Shown: piece after piece, positions 33,601 through 46,490 of the stretch | How positions within the stretch are numbered: position 1 is the stretch's first letter | Layout of the letters: each line of letters begins with the position of its first letter | DNA from: Molossus alvarezi | Taxonomy: Eukaryota > Chordata > Mammalia > Chiroptera > Molossidae | Direction of reading: 5' to 3' | Length of the DNA: 64,000 nucleotides | Assembly (NCBI GenBank): GCA_037176705.1 | Contig: JBAWUJ010000123.1 | Location: 1-64,000, forward strand | Notes under the pieces: generated by a model | What the model was told of the DNA's origin: nothing | The model's input: only the letters and a program-made list of their open reading frames with translations | Databases searched by the model: none | Program-made: the position numbers and the translations under genes

Positions 33601-33928
33601 GAATTATGCTCAGTAAACAAGCAAAGAAAGACAAATATCACATGATCTCACTAATTTGTGAAATATAATAAACTAATCAAACTCCTGAACTAAATTAACC
33701 CAGAGACATACAAGTGGGGTACAGACTGACAAGCCTCAGAGGAGGCGTTTTGTGAGGGGGGAGTTAAAACACAGAACTTACATGCATGTATGCATGACCA
33801 ATTAACATAGCCAAACAAGCTGGGGGGCAAGGAGAGGAAGGTGTCAAGGAGTGAAAAATGAAAAACATCTGTAACAAAAATAAATTAATAAATTAAAAAA
33901 CAAAACAAAAACAAACAAAGAAACAAAA
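33601..33928 (+). mobile_element. L1 3'-end fragment
   Basis: The last bases of ORF2 (AKKDKYHMISLICEI, ending at 33668) plus a 3'UTR of L1B type (CTAATCAAACTCCTGAACTAAATT, as near 15500) and an A-rich tail with AAACAAACAAAG to 33928. Present only in the right copy of duplication 2. Confidence 0.8.
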
Positions 33929-33929
33929 A

Positions 33930-36900
33930 ACAAAATCGAAGGTGAAATAAAAAGCATTCCATGCAAATACAAAACAAAAACAAACAACAAAAGCCAAGGG
34001 AACATATTAGCACAGAACCAGCATTCCAAGAAATGCCAAAAGAACTGCTGTAATAAGCAGAAGAAATAGGAAGAGAAACATAACCATAATAAAGGAAGAT
34101 GGCAATAAACAAGTACACATCAATAATAACCTTAAATGTAACTTGATTAAACACTCAGATCAAAAGACACAGAGACACTCAATGGATAAGAAAGCATGAC
34201 TCATATATATGTTGTTTACAATAGATCCAACTCACAACAAAAGACTCATATAGTTTGAAAATGAAAGAATGGAATTTTCCAAGAGAGCAAAAAAAAAAAA
34301 AAAAAAAAAACACACAAGAAAAAAACCTGAGGTATTAATACTTATATTGGATAAAATATACTTCAAATAGAAGGCCATAACTAGAGACAAAGATGGCCAC
34401 TACATAACATTGAAAGGATCTATCGAACAGGAACCTTTGTAAACATACATGAACCCAATAAAGGATGACAAATACTTTGTAAAACTTCTGAAGGACTCCA
34501 AAGAAGAAATAAAAAGGAACACAAACATAGCAGGAGACTTCATCACCCTGCTGACAGCACTGAATTGATCATCCGAATGAAAATTTAACAGTGAATCAGA
34601 GACTTTAAATTATGTACTAGATCAAATGGATTTAATAAATATCTACATAGAATTAGACCACAAAATTGCTTAATTCACATTCTTCTCAAGTTCACAGGGG
34701 ACATCCTCAAAGACAGACCACACGTTAGGACACAAAGTAAGTCCCTACAAGTTAAAGAAGATTGAAAAAACAAATAAAGCATCTTCTCAGATCACAATGG
34801 CATAAAAGTAGCAGTTAATTACAAAGAAAACACTCCAACCCAAGGAGGCTAAATATTATGTTATCAAACAATGAATGGGTTACCAAGAAGATCATGGAAG
34901 AGATTTAAAACTTCCTAGAAACCTCCCTGACTGGTTTGACTCAATGGTTAGAATATCGGCCTGTGGACCGTAGAGTCCTTGGTTTGGTTCCCGCTAAGGG
35001 CATGTGCTTCAGTTGTATTTAGTCTCCAACCTCGTCATGGGTCCTGTCCCTGGCAACCAGTCAATATGTCTCTCTCACATTGATGTTTTTCTCTCTCTTT
35101 TTATTTCTCTCTTTCTCCTACCCTATCTGAAGATAAATGCAAAACTGTCCACAGGTGAGGATAGGAAAAGAAAAACAAGAAACTTTCTGGTGAAAAATGA
35201 AAATGAAAACACAAACCAAAATCTGTGGGATGCAGCAAAAGCAGTCCTGAGAGGACAGTTCATAGCACTACAGGCCTAATTCCAAAAACAGAAAACTTTC
35301 TAATTGAGTATCTAACCCTACAACTTAAAGAACGAGAATATAAAGAAAAAGAAAAATCCAGAGCAAGTAGAAGGAAATAAATAGGAAAAGTTGGACTGAA
35401 AATAAATGTCATAGAAACTAAAAAAGAATTAAAAAAGATCAATGAAACAAAGAGCTAGTTCCTTAATAAAAAAAAAACCAAAAACAAAAAAAAAAAACAT
35501 TTAGGGACCCTTTGCCAGACTCACCAGGAAACAAAGAGAAAGGATCCAAATAAACACAATCAGATAAGAAAGAGGAGAATTAACAACTGACACCACACAC
35601 AAAACAAAAGGATTGTTTTAAAATGATATGAACAATTATATGCCAACAAAGTGGTCAACATAGGACAAACTGACAAATTTGTAGAATCATACAGTCTCCC
35701 AAAACTGAACCAGGAAGAGACAGAAAACTTCAACAGACTTATAACAACTAGGGAATTGAAGATGTAATTAAGAAACTCCCAGCAAACAAAAGCCTAGGCT
35801 CAGATGGCTTTACAGGGAAGTTTTATTGAACATTCAAAGAATAATTAACACCCATTTTTCACAAACTATTCCCAAAAATTTTAAGAAGGGGCATTTCCAA
35901 AGTTGATTTATGAGGTGAGCCTAATTCTAATTTATAAAAAACAAAAACAAAAAAAAACAACAACAAAAAAAACAGATAAAGGCATTACAAAGAAAGAACT
36001 GTATAGGCTACTATACCTGATAAACATAGACACCAAAATCTGTAACAAAATATTAGGTAATTGAATTCAGCAATACCATAAAAGAAGTTATAAACCTTGA
36101 CCAACTCAGATACATCCCAGGGATGCATGGCTGGTACAATATTTGCAAATCAATAAATGTGGTACATCATATAAACAAAATAAAAGATAAAAATCATATG
36201 ATCATATCAATAAATACTGAAAAAGTCTTTTGACAGAATTTAGCACTCATTTCTGATAAAAACACTTAGTTCTTTAGGAATAGTAAGATCATATCTCAAC
36301 ATATATGAAAAACCTACAGACAATATCATACTCAATGGGCAAATACTAAAAGCATTATCCTTAATAACAGGGTCAAGACAGGAATGGCAACTCTTGCAAC
36401 TTTTATTTAACATAGCGCTGGAAGTCTGAGTCAAAGCAATTAAACGAGAAGAAAAAATAAAACATATCTGGATTAGAAAGAATCAAGTGAAACTGGATTA
36501 CAGTACCAGATATCAGGTTATACTACAAAGTCATTGTAATCAAAACAGCCTGCTACTGACACAAGAATAGGCATGTAGATCAATGAAACAGAACAGAGAA
36601 CCCAGAAATTGACCTAAGACAGTATGCTCAATTAATATTTGACAAAGGTCGCTAAAGCACACAATGGGGTAAAGACAGCCTATTTAATCAATGGTGTTTG
36701 GAAAATTGGACAGCTACATTTAAAAAAAAATGAAACTAGACCAACAACTTACACCATACACAAAACTAATCTCAAAGTGGATAAAAGACTTAAATGTGAC
36801 TTGTGAATCCATAAAACTCCTAGAAGAAAACGCAGGCAGCAAAATCTCAAACATCACGGGCAGCAGAATTTTTACAAATACATTGCCTAGGGCAAGAAAA

Positions 36901-37376
36901 ACAAAATAAATAAACAAACAAACAAACACAAGGGACTACATCAAACTAAAAATCTTCTAGACAGCAAAAAATACAAGCATCAAAATGTAAAGGCAACCCA
37001 CTCTATGGGAGATAATAACTGCCAATGATACATCAGACAAGGGACTATTTTCCAAAATATATAGAGTGCTCATACATCTCAACAAAAGGAAGACAAACAA
37101 TTCAAATAAAAATGGGCAGAGGACCTATATAGACTCCTCTTCAAACAGGACACACATTTGACCAAGAGACACATAAAAAAATGCTCAACGTTAGTACTCA
37201 GTTGAGAGATGCCGACTTCAGAGAAGGGGAGTGAAGAGGGAGGTATGAGATAAACCAAAGAACATATATCCGTGTATGCATAACCAACAGACATAAACAA
37301 CAATGCTTGTGAGTGGGCAGGATAGATAGGTGTGTATATGTGGGGGAAGAGAAACATGTGTAACAAATATATGAAT
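33930..37376 (+). mobile_element. Old L1 fragment with SINE (duplication 2, right, and beyond)
   Basis: From the ORF1 end (KIEGEIKSIPCK) through the endonuclease (AGDFITLLTA near 34530-34560) and a SINE at 34919. The reverse transcriptase follows to about 36475, where GAATCAAGTGAAACTGG jumps to the later ITVPDIRLYYK-like segment, deleting several hundred bases including the active-site box. The C-terminal part and 3'UTR end near 37376. A run of AACAAAAACAAA near 35935-35970 is a local expansion. Confidence 0.82.
34919..35174 (+). mobile_element. Ves-type bat SINE, shared with 23155
   Basis: Homologue of 23155-23409 at the same L1 position (after AAAACTTCCTAGAAA), with a B-box-like GGTTTGGTTCCCGC near 34982-34995 and a CT-rich part near 35085-35125. 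The right repeat is decayed (AAGAAACTTTCTGG). Divergence between the two copies gives a rough clock for the duplication. Confidence 0.88.
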
Positions 37377-37377
37377 A

Positions 37378-37437
37378 AATTAATTAAAATACATAAATAA
37401 ATGAATAAATAAATAAATAAATAAATAATAAATTTGT
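37378..37437 (+). repeat. (AAAT)n tract at an L1 tail
   Basis: Repeated AAAT units that extend the A-rich end of the preceding L1. Confidence 0.9.
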
Positions 37438-37439
37438 TA

Positions 37440-37695
37440 AAAAAATAAAAGTGCCAGATAGATAAAATGATATCAGAAAATATTAGTAATAGTTATTAAA
37501 ACTAGGTAATGAATATTTTAACCTTTACTAGACTATTCTATAGGCTTTTTGAATATGTGTGCATTTTTCCTTTTTATCTAAAATATCTAATAAAATTGTT
37601 TTCGACATCAAGTATTAGATTATGCTGAAATATTAGTCAGATAACAAGAGTCAGAATAAATACTTGGTTTATTTTTTTTATTTAAAAAATGATTA
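37440..37695. other. A/T-rich non-L1 spacer
   Basis: About 250 bp of A/T-rich sequence without recognisable L1, SINE or coding content. It ends where an L1 3' fragment starts (CTACTCCTGCCAGAATGCC). It may be original host sequence between insertions. Confidence 0.6.
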
Positions 37696-38425
37696 TGAGT
37701 TATTAACCTACTCCTGCCAGAATGCCTACCATCAACAAATCATCAAAACATCAAGTGCTGAGGAGGGTGTGGAGAAAAGGTGAATCTAGTACACGACTGG
37801 TGGAATGCAGACTGGTGTAGCCAGTATAAAAAACAATATGGTGCTTTCTCAAAAAATTAAAAATTGAACTGTGATTTTACCCAGCAATCACACTTCTAGG
37901 AATATATTGTAAAAATCCTGAAACACCAATCACAAAAAATATATATACCCCTATGTTCATAGCACCACTATTTACAATAGCTAAGTTCTGGATAAAGCCC
38001 ATGTGTCCATCAGTAAATGAATGGATAAAAAAGCTGTGGTATACACCCACAATAGAGTACTAAAAAACTGTAAGAAAGAAAGAGCTCTTATCCTTTGAGA
38101 CAACATGGAGAAACCTAGAGAGTATGGTCCTAAACAAATTAAGCCAATCAAAGAAAGACAAATACCACATGATCTCACTTATTTGTAAAATATAATGTAC
38201 AAAATAAGCAGATGTACAAAATAGACACAGAGACATAGAAGTAAGGTTCAGAGTGACAAACGTCAGAAGAGGAGAATGGGGAAAAGGAAAAAGATAAACT
38301 AAAGAACTTATATACATAACCAAAGGACATAGAAAACAATGCAGTGAGGAGTTGTGAGGATTGTAAGGAGGGTGTCAGTGGAGGGAAAAAAAAATTTGTA
38401 ACAGAAATAAATTAATTAATAAAAA
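37696..38425 (+). mobile_element. L1 3'-end fragment
   Basis: Truncated LINE-1 with the ORF2 C-terminal Cys-rich region (KHQVLRRVWRK-like), the LGIYC-like segment and a 3'UTR with an AATTAATTAAT tail. Broken frames throughout. Confidence 0.82.
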
Positions 38426-39690
38426 TCAATTAGAATGGTGTTGGGAAAATTGGACATCTATATGCAAAATAATAAAACTGGACCATTAACTTACATAATA
38501 AACAGGAATGAACTCAAAGTGGATAAAAGACTTAACTGTAACCCGTGAATCCATCAAAATCCTAGAAATGAATGTAGGCAACAAAATTTTGGACATCATA
38601 TGCAGAAGAGTTTTCACTGATACATCACCTAAGGCAACAGAAACAAAAAATAAGAAATGAACACATGAAACTACATCAAACTCCAAAGATCCTGAATAGC
38701 AAAAGAAACAACCAGCAAAATGGAAAGGCAAGCCACTATATGGGAGAGCATGATTGCCAATGATATATCAAATAACTGGTTAATTTCAAAAATATATAAA
38801 GTACACATACAACTCACCAAATGAAGACAAAGAACCCTATTAAAAAACGGGCAGAGGAACTAAATAGACACCTCTCAAAACAGGACATACAGATGGCTAA
38901 GAGTCATATGAAGAAATGCTCAACAGCACTAATCATCACAGAGATGCAAATTAAAACAACTATGAGGTATCACCTCACACATGTCAGAATGGCTGCCATC
39001 CACAAATCATCAAATAAGTGTTGTTGAGGGTGTGGAGAAAAGGGGACTCTAGTAGAGTGATGGTGGGAATGCAGACTGGTGCCGCCACTATGGAAAACAA
39101 TATGGTGTTATCACAAAAAATTAGACATTGAACTGCCATTTGATCGAGTGATCCCACTTCCAGAAATATTCCCTAAGAAGTCTTAAAAATCAATCAAAAG
39201 CATATATGGACCCTCATGTCCATAGCAGCACTATTTACAATAGCTAAGATCTGGAAACAGCCCAAGTGTCCATCAGTAGACGAATGAATAAAAAACAGTG
39301 GTACATATACACAACAGAATACTATGGAGCTTTAAGAAAGAATGATATCTTACCTTTGAGATTACATGGACGGGCCTGGAAAGTATTATCCTAAGTGAAA
39401 CAAGCCAAGCAGAGAAAAACAAGTATCACATGATCTCACTTATTTATGAAATATAATGAACATAACAGTCTGAGAAATTGGGTAGACCCAGAAACGTGAA
39501 AGTGAGGTACAAACTGACAACCCTCAGAAGAGGGGGTGGTGGGGGGAGGGAAGAGATAAACAACAGAACTTATATGCATGTACGCAAAACCGATGGACAC
39601 GGACAATAAAGCCAGATATGGGGTAAAGGAGACAGGAAGCAGGGTGTCAACGGGGAAAAAAAGGAGAAACATCTATAACAAAAATAAATT
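38426..39690 (+). mobile_element. L1 3'-end fragment
   Basis: A second truncated LINE-1, beginning at GGTGTTGGGAAAATTGGACA in the ORF2 C-terminal region and ending in an AATAAATTAATAAAAAATT tail near 39700. It lies directly behind the previous fragment, head to tail. A TCACAAAAAATTAGACATTG phrase and a REFHMISL-like end mark the ORF2 end. Confidence 0.82.
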
Positions 39691-39699
39691 AATAAAAAA

Positions 39700-40023
39700 T
39701 TATAAAAAAATGTATAGGATGAAAATAAATGGAAAGGGCAATAAGGTCAAACAGCGCAGAGAGAACAGTTAAGTAAGCAGGAAAGGTGAAGTATATGTTA
39801 AAACCTTCATCATACTGTATCCCATTTTATGTTTCATAGCTTTTAGCACCATCTGATATGACTTTTGTTAACTACCTCTTTCTCCCCCAGTAGAATGCAA
39901 TATCCATTTGAGCGGTAATTTTTGTCTGCTTTGATCTCTACTATATCCCCCAAATCTAGTATAGTCAGCAGTCATTTTTGTTCAATGAGGGAATAAACCA
40001 GGTATCTCAAGAGTTAGGAAAAC
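39700..40023. other. Non-L1 spacer with an ancient L2 relic
   Basis: About 320 bp of host sequence between L1s. The part from about 39885 to 40000 (TAGAATGCAATATCCATTTG, then TTTTTGTCTGCTTTGATCTC, TATATCCCCCAAATCTAGTA, TTGTTCAATGAGGGAATAAA) follows the order of the LINE-2 3' end (TAGAATGTAAGCTCCATGAG, TTTTGTCTGTTTTGTTCACT, TGTATCCCCAGCACCTAGAA, TGTTGAATGAATGAA). The first 120 bp hold nothing I recognise. Confidence 0.65.
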
Positions 40024-40832
40024 AGACTCCAAAATGGTGGCAGAGTGCATGGAAGCTACACAGACCAGTTCCCAGGACAAACTGTATTACAACAATAATA
40101 AAGACAAATCATCAGGAAAATGCAACAGAAAAGCAGCTTGAAGGATCTCATAACCAGGGACACTGACTAAATTCTGGTCAACTTGTGGATTCACGAGAGG
40201 GTGGCTGGGAGCCCACGATAGGCCACAGCATTAGGTGGGAGCAGCAGGCTTAGTTGTGACCAGCACCCTCGGGTTAAACTCCCAGGTGGCTCCATGACTC
40301 AGAGCCTGGGCGGAGGCTCAAAGAGCCACAGTCACTTACCTTGGGCTCCGGCAGAGGCAGCACAGACTGGACTGGAACTGTGTGGGGACACTCGGGATTT
40401 GGAGGGTGTTCAGAGCTTTTGCTGAGTGCAGCGATGCAGAACTGTGGTCATCTTACTCCTTCCCAGGGCCCTCCCTCAGAGATTCAACACACAAGGTGGC
40501 CATTGAAATGCTAATTGAGGTCCATTAACAACCAACATCTGCCCCACCTCAGGATATCCCCTTATGCTGAGCACCTGAGGAAGTTTTTCATTTAACTGAG
40601 AAGAAAAGGTTCTTTAGACATATGCTACTGATATCCTCCAGGCAAAAAGCTAGAGGATTACTGTACCATTCCCTGGGTTAGAAACTTTAGCCAGAAAAGT
40701 AAGACTGACAGTGGTGTGTAAAGTGTGTTCACCCTGACTCATCAAAACCCAGGAGAGGGAACCAAAAACAACAGAATACCAACACCCACAAGGAGATATT
40801 GGCAGGCTCCAAAGCCCACTGTGATAACCAAA

Positions 40833-41631
40833 ATGGTCAAACACAGAAACAAAAGCAAAATGAAAGAACAAGATACCTCTACTGAAGAGGAGATAAATGA
40901 ACTTCAGTTAAGCAAGTTAACAGAGCTAGAACTCAGAGCCATGATCTTGAGGAAGTTCAACAGCATGTGTAAGGACATGAGCACCATGAGTAAAGACATA
41001 GAAATGTTGAAAATCAACCAGTTGGAAATTAAAAACCACCAAGAAATGAAGAATGACATATGAAACTAAGAAAACATATAGCAGAGTAGAGGAAGCTGAG
41101 GACTGGATCAGTGAATTAGAAGATAGGGTAGAAAAAAACAACCCATGAAAAAAACAAAAGAAAAAAAAACCAGTTAAAAAACAAGAAGACAGCTTAAGAG
41201 AAGTGTGGGACAACTGGAAACATAATAGGAATTCACATAATAGGAATTCCTGAAAAAGAAAATGAGCAAGGATTGGAGAATATATTTGAAGAAATAGTGA
41301 CAAAAACTTCCCTAATTTGGTGAAGGAAAAAGGCATTCAAGTTCAAGAAGCACAGAGAGCCCCAAGTAAGAAGAACCCAAACCGGCCCACACCAAGACAC
41401 ATAGTAATCAAAGAGCCAAAAATTAAAGACAAAGAGAGAATCCTAAAAGCAGCAAGAGAAAAGCAACAGGCTACCTTCAAAGAAATCCCCATCAGGCTCT
41501 CAGCTGACTTCGCAACAGAAACATTACAGGCCAGAAGGGAATGGCCTGAGGTATTCAAGGTCATGAAAAACAAAGATCTGAATCCAAGACTACTCTACCC
41601 AGCAAGGCTATCATTCAAAATACAAGGTTAA
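40833..41631 (+). pseudogene. L1A #4 ORF1 remnant
   Basis: Begins MVKHRNKSKMKEQDTSTEEE at 40833. The coiled coil is cut by a deletion at 41060 (KNDI followed by TGA), which removes the ISELEDRVE-preceding heptads. The C-terminal part (41317-41631) is open for 104 codons, with NRPTPRHIVIKEPK and NPRLLYPARLSFKI. At least two frameshifts separate the halves. Confidence 0.82.
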
Positions 41632-41777
41632 ATAAAGAGCCTCCCAGACCAAAAAAAAAAAAAAAAAAAAGGCTAAGGGAATGCATAAGCACCAAACGAG
41701 CACTGCAAGAAATGTTAAAAGGACTGCTGTAATTAGTAGAAGAAATAGGAAGAAAAATATAACCACACTAAACAAAA

Positions 41778-44700
41778 ATGGCAACAAGACACAGAGTAGC
41801 TGATTGGATAAGAAAGCATGATTCATCTATATGTTGTTTACAAGAGACGCACCTCACAACAAAAGACTCACATAAGTGTAAAGTGAAGGGATGGAAAAAA
41901 ATCTTCCAAGCAAACAAAAAGAAAAAAAAAAAAAAAAGATGGGGTAGCAATACTCGTATCTTTCAAAATAGAATTCAAATTGGAGACGATAACTAGAGAT
42001 AAAGAAGACCATTACATAATATTGAAAAGATCTATCCATTAGGAAGATATAAGCGTGATAAACATATATGCACCCAATATAGGAGCACCAAAATATATAA
42101 AAAATCTTCTGGAAGACTTCAAAGGAGAAATCGATAGCAATACAATCATAACAGGGGACTTCAACACCCCACTGACATCACTGGATAGATCCTCTAGACA
42201 AAAAATTAGCAAGGAAACAGAGACTCTAAATGAAGCACTAGACCCAATGGTTCTAATAGATATCTACAGAAAAATACACCACAAAACTGCAGAATTCACA
42301 TTCTTCTCAAGTGCCCATGGGACATTCTCAAAGATAGACCACATGTTAGGACACAAAGTAGGTCTCTACGAGTTCAAGAAGAGTAAAATCATATCAAGCA
42401 CCTTCTCAGATCACAATGGCATGAAACTAGAAATCAACTGCAACAAGAACATGCAAAGACATTTGAACACATGGGAGCTAAATAGCATGTTATTAAACAA
42501 TAAATGGATTAATGAGGAGATCAAGGAAGAAATTAAAAACTTCCTGGAATCCAATGAAAATGAACAAACAACAACACAAAATCTATGGGATAGAGCAAAA
42601 GCAGTTCTGAGAGGGAAGAAGTTCATAGCACTACAGGCTTACCTCAAGAAGCAAAAAAAAAATCTCTAATATACTACCTACCCTCACAACTTAAAGAACT
42701 AGAAAGCAAACAAAAAAGAAAACTCTAGACCAAGAAGAAAGAAGGAAACAGCAAAGATCAGAACAGAAATAAATGACATAGAGTCCAAAAAAAAACAAAA
42801 AAAACAATTTGATAGATCAATGAAACAAAGAGCTGGTTTCTCAAAAAGATAAACAAGATGGATGAACCCTTAGCTAGACTCACCAACAAACAAAGTGAGA
42901 GATCCCAAATACACAAAATCAGAAATGAAAGAGAAGTAACTGATACCACAGAAATACAAAAGATTGTTAACAACTACTATGAAAAATTTTATGGCAACAA
43001 ATTTGCCATTTAAGCAAAATGGACAAACTTCTGCAGACAGATAGTCTCCCTAAACTGGACCTGGAAGAGATAGAAAACTTGAACAGAACAATAACAACAA
43101 AAGAAATTGAGGATGTAATCTAGACTCTCCCAGAAACAAAAGCCTAGGCCTGTAAGGTTTTATGGGGGCATTTTACCAAACATTCAAAGAAGAAATAACA
43201 CCTATTCTTCTGAAACTACTTCAAAAAATTCAAGAAGAAGGAAGACTTCCAAAATAGTTTTATCAGGTCAACATAATTCTAATTCCAAAACCAGATAAAG
43301 ACATTACAAAATAAGAAAACGACAGGCCGATAAACCTGATCAACATAGATGCCAAAATCCTGAACAAAATACTAGAAAATCTGATCCAGCAACACATCAA
43401 AAAAATTATTCATTTTGACCAGGTAGAACACATCCCAGGGATTCAACGATGGTACAATATTCCCAAATCAATAAATGAGATACACCATATAAACAAAATG
43501 GAAAATAAAAACCACATAATCATATCAATAGATGCCAAAAAAGCATTCGACAAAATCCAACATCCATGTCTGATAAAACGCATAGCAGTGTAGGAATAGA
43601 GGGATCATATCTAACATATCAAGGCCATATATGAAAGACCTACAGCCAACATCATACTCAATGGGCAAAAATGAAAATTATTACCTTTAAGAACAGGAAC
43701 AAGAGAGGGATGGCCACTCTCACCACTCTTATTGAACCTAGTACTGGAAGTCTTAGCCAGAGCAATCAGACAGGAAGAAAACATAAAAGGGATCCAAATT
43801 GGAAAGGAGAAAGTAAAATTTTTATTATTTGCAGATGACATGATACTATACATAGAAAACACCAAAGACTCCATCAAAGGTTTACTAGACTTAATAAATA
43901 AATTTAGCAAAGTACCAGGATATAAAATTATAGTCAAGAAATCGATGGCATTCTTATACAGCAATGATGAACTCATAGAAAGAGAAACTAAGAAAACAAT
44001 CCCATTTACCATTGCGGCAAAAAAATTAAGATACATAGGAATAAACTTAACCAAAGAAATAAAGGATCTATTCACAGAAAACTAAAAGTCATTGAAAAAA
44101 GAAATAGAGGAAGATATAAAAAAGTGGAAGCACATACCCTGTTCATGGATTGGAAGAATTAACATCATTAAAATGTCCATATTACCCAAAGCAATTTATA
44201 GATTCAATGCAATCCCCATCAAAATACCAATGGCATTCTTCACAGAATTAGAACAATTACTACAAAAGTTCATATGGAACCAAAAAAGGCCTCGGATAGC
44301 AACAGCAATCTTGAAAAGGAAGAAAAAAGTTGGAGGGATCACATTACCAGATTTCAGGTTATACTACAAAGGCATTGTAATCAAAACAGCCTGGTACTGG
44401 CACAAGAACAGGCATATAGACCAGTGGAACAGAACAGGGAACCCAGAAATAGACCCAAGGAAATATGCTCAATTCATATTTCACAAAGGTGGCAAGAACA
44501 TACATTGGAGCAAGGACAGCCTCTTTAATAAATGGTGCTGGGAAAATTGGACAACTATTTGTAGAAAAATGATACGAGACCATCAACTTACACCCTACAC
44601 AAGAATAAACTCAAAATGAATAAAAGACTTAAATGTCACTCATGAATCCATAAAAGTCCTAGAAGAAACTATAGGCAACAAAATTTCAGACATCATACGC

Positions 44701-45501
44701 AGCAGAATTTTCACTGACACATCACCTAAGGCAATAGAAACAAAGGAGAAAATGAACACATGGGACTACATCAAACCCAAAAGCTTCTGCACAGCAAAGA
44801 TACAATCATCAAAATGGAAAGGCTACCCACTATATGGGAAAGCATAATTGCAAATGATATATCAGATAAGGGGTTAATTTCCAATATATATAGAGGGCTC
44901 ATACAACTCGACAAAAGGAAAACAAAGAACCCAATTAGAAAATGGGCAGAGGAACTAAATAGACACCTCTCTAAACAGGACATATAAATGGCCAAGAAAC
45001 ATATGAAGAAATGGCCATCATCACTAATCATCAGAGAGATGCAAATTAAAACAACAATGAGGTATCACCTTACACCTATCAGAATGGCCGTCATCAACAA
45101 ATCATCAAACAACAAGTGTTGTCGAGGGTATGGAGAAATGGGGACTCTAGTGCACTGCTGATGATATTAAAAATTGAACTTCCATTTGACCCAGTTATTC
45201 CACTTCTAGGAATATAACCTAAGAACCCTGAAACGCCCATCAGAAAGAATATATGTACCCCCATGTTTATAGCAGCACTATTTACAATAGTAAAGATCTG
45301 AAAACAGCCCAAGTGTCCATCAGTAGAAAAATGGATAGAAGAGCTGTGGTACATATACACAATGGAGTACTACATAGCTGTAAGAAAGATCTCTTATCCT
45401 TTGAAACTACAAAGAGGGACCTGGATAGTATCATCCTAAGTGAAACAAGCCACACAGAGAAAGAGAAGTTTCATATGATCTCACTCATTTGTGGAATATA
45501 A
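41778..45501 (+). pseudogene. L1A #4 ORF2 remnant, N-terminus deleted
   Basis: The start reads MATRHRVADWIRKHDSSI. The usual residues between MA and KRHRVADW, including the first catalytic Asn, are missing through a deletion of about 60 bp. The rest of the endonuclease is well kept in one frame (42055-42669: [26 protein letters not shown]). The reverse transcriptase keeps [15 protein letters not shown] (near 43830-43875), and the connection region is open for 175 codons (44092-44619). A TAC-to-TAA change ends the frame at 44083-44085. The element also has other stops and frameshifts before SLICGI at 45501. Confidence 0.85.
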
Positions 45502-46142
45502 TGAACATAACAGTGTGAGGAATGGGGTAGTCCCAGAGACGTGGAAGTAGGGTACAGACTGACAATCCCCAGAAGTGGGGGTGGTAGGGGAGAGATAAAC
45601 CACAGAACTTATATGCATGTGTGCGTGAACAGTGGATATGGACAACAAATCAGGGAAAGGGCAGGGAGGGAGGGGGAGGGGGAATCAGTGGGGGGAAAAA
45701 GGAGAAACATCTGTAACAAAAATTAATAAAAAACAACAACTGTGATACATATACACAACGGAGTACTATACAGCTCTGAGAAAGAAAGATATCTCATCCT
45801 TTGTGAAGACATAGAGGGATCTGGAAAGTACTAACCTAAGCAAAACAAGAAAAACAGAAAGAAAAGTATAATATGATCTCCCTTATCTGTGGAATATAAT
45901 GAAGGTAACAGTCTGAGGAATGGGGTAGTCCCAAAGATGTAGAATTGAGGTACAGACTGACAATCTCCAGAAGAGGGGGTAGTGAGAGAGAGATAAACCA
46001 CAGAACTTAAATGCATGTTTGAATGAACACTGGACATGGACAAAAAAGCTGGAGACAGGGCGGGAGGCAGGGGAAGGAGAAATCAGTGGGGGGAAAGAAG
46101 AAACATCTAAAACAAAAAATTAATTCATTAATAACAAAATTA

Positions 46143-46290
46143 AATAAATAAATATATAAATATAGATGATACAGATAGATTAGATATAGACATAGATGAT
46201 ATAGATAGATAAGGTATGGATATAGATAGATATAGATGATATAGATATAGATATAGAATAGATAGATATAGACATGGATACAGATAGATA
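46143..46290 (+). repeat. Compound ATAG/ATAA microsatellite
   Basis: Imperfect ATAG, GATATA and ATAA units following an L1 tail. Homologous to 11448-11562. Confidence 0.85.
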
Positions 46291-46359
46291 TGGGGTGTTT
46301 CAGATCACAGCCAGAGTCCCATAATGTGAATTTTGAGTTCTTTTTACCCTGACCCCTCA

Positions 46360-46490
46360 TGAGTCTTTTCTCAGGGCCTCATTTTCCTATTTGTAAATTT
46401 CTTCATTTGGGATGTCATGAAGAGGTTGAAGAAATCATATGTATTTATATTTAGTAATTCAGTATTATTACCAACATAAAATTTTATAAA
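46360..46490 (+). mobile_element. Ancient MIR SINE relic
   Basis: TCAGGGCCTCATTTTCCTAT followed by TTGTAAATTTC, ATGTCATGAAGAGGTTGAAG and ATGTATTTATAT. Same relic as 11600-11745 and slightly closer to the remembered MIR core. Confidence 0.6.

Larger units (their letters stand above)
31785..35758 (+). repeat. Segmental duplication 2, right copy
   Basis: Homologue of 20567-23978 in the same orientation and order: L1B piece, KCNK1-like module, old L1, SINE at the same L1 base, old L1. It carries extra sequence between the module and the old L1 (33346-33900), made of a non-L1 stretch and an L1 3' end. That stretch was either lost from the left copy or gained here. Confidence 0.88.
40024..45735 (+). 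mobile_element. L1A #4, complete from 5' end to tail, with internal deletions
   Basis: It starts at CAGACTCCAAAATGGTGGCA, one of two 5' ends here that reach the putative transcription start. Its 5'UTR (40024-40832) is short and lacks both kinds of tandem repeat. ORF1 40833-41631, ORF2 41778-45501, 3'UTR and tail to about 45735. I found no convincing target-site repeat. Confidence 0.86.
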
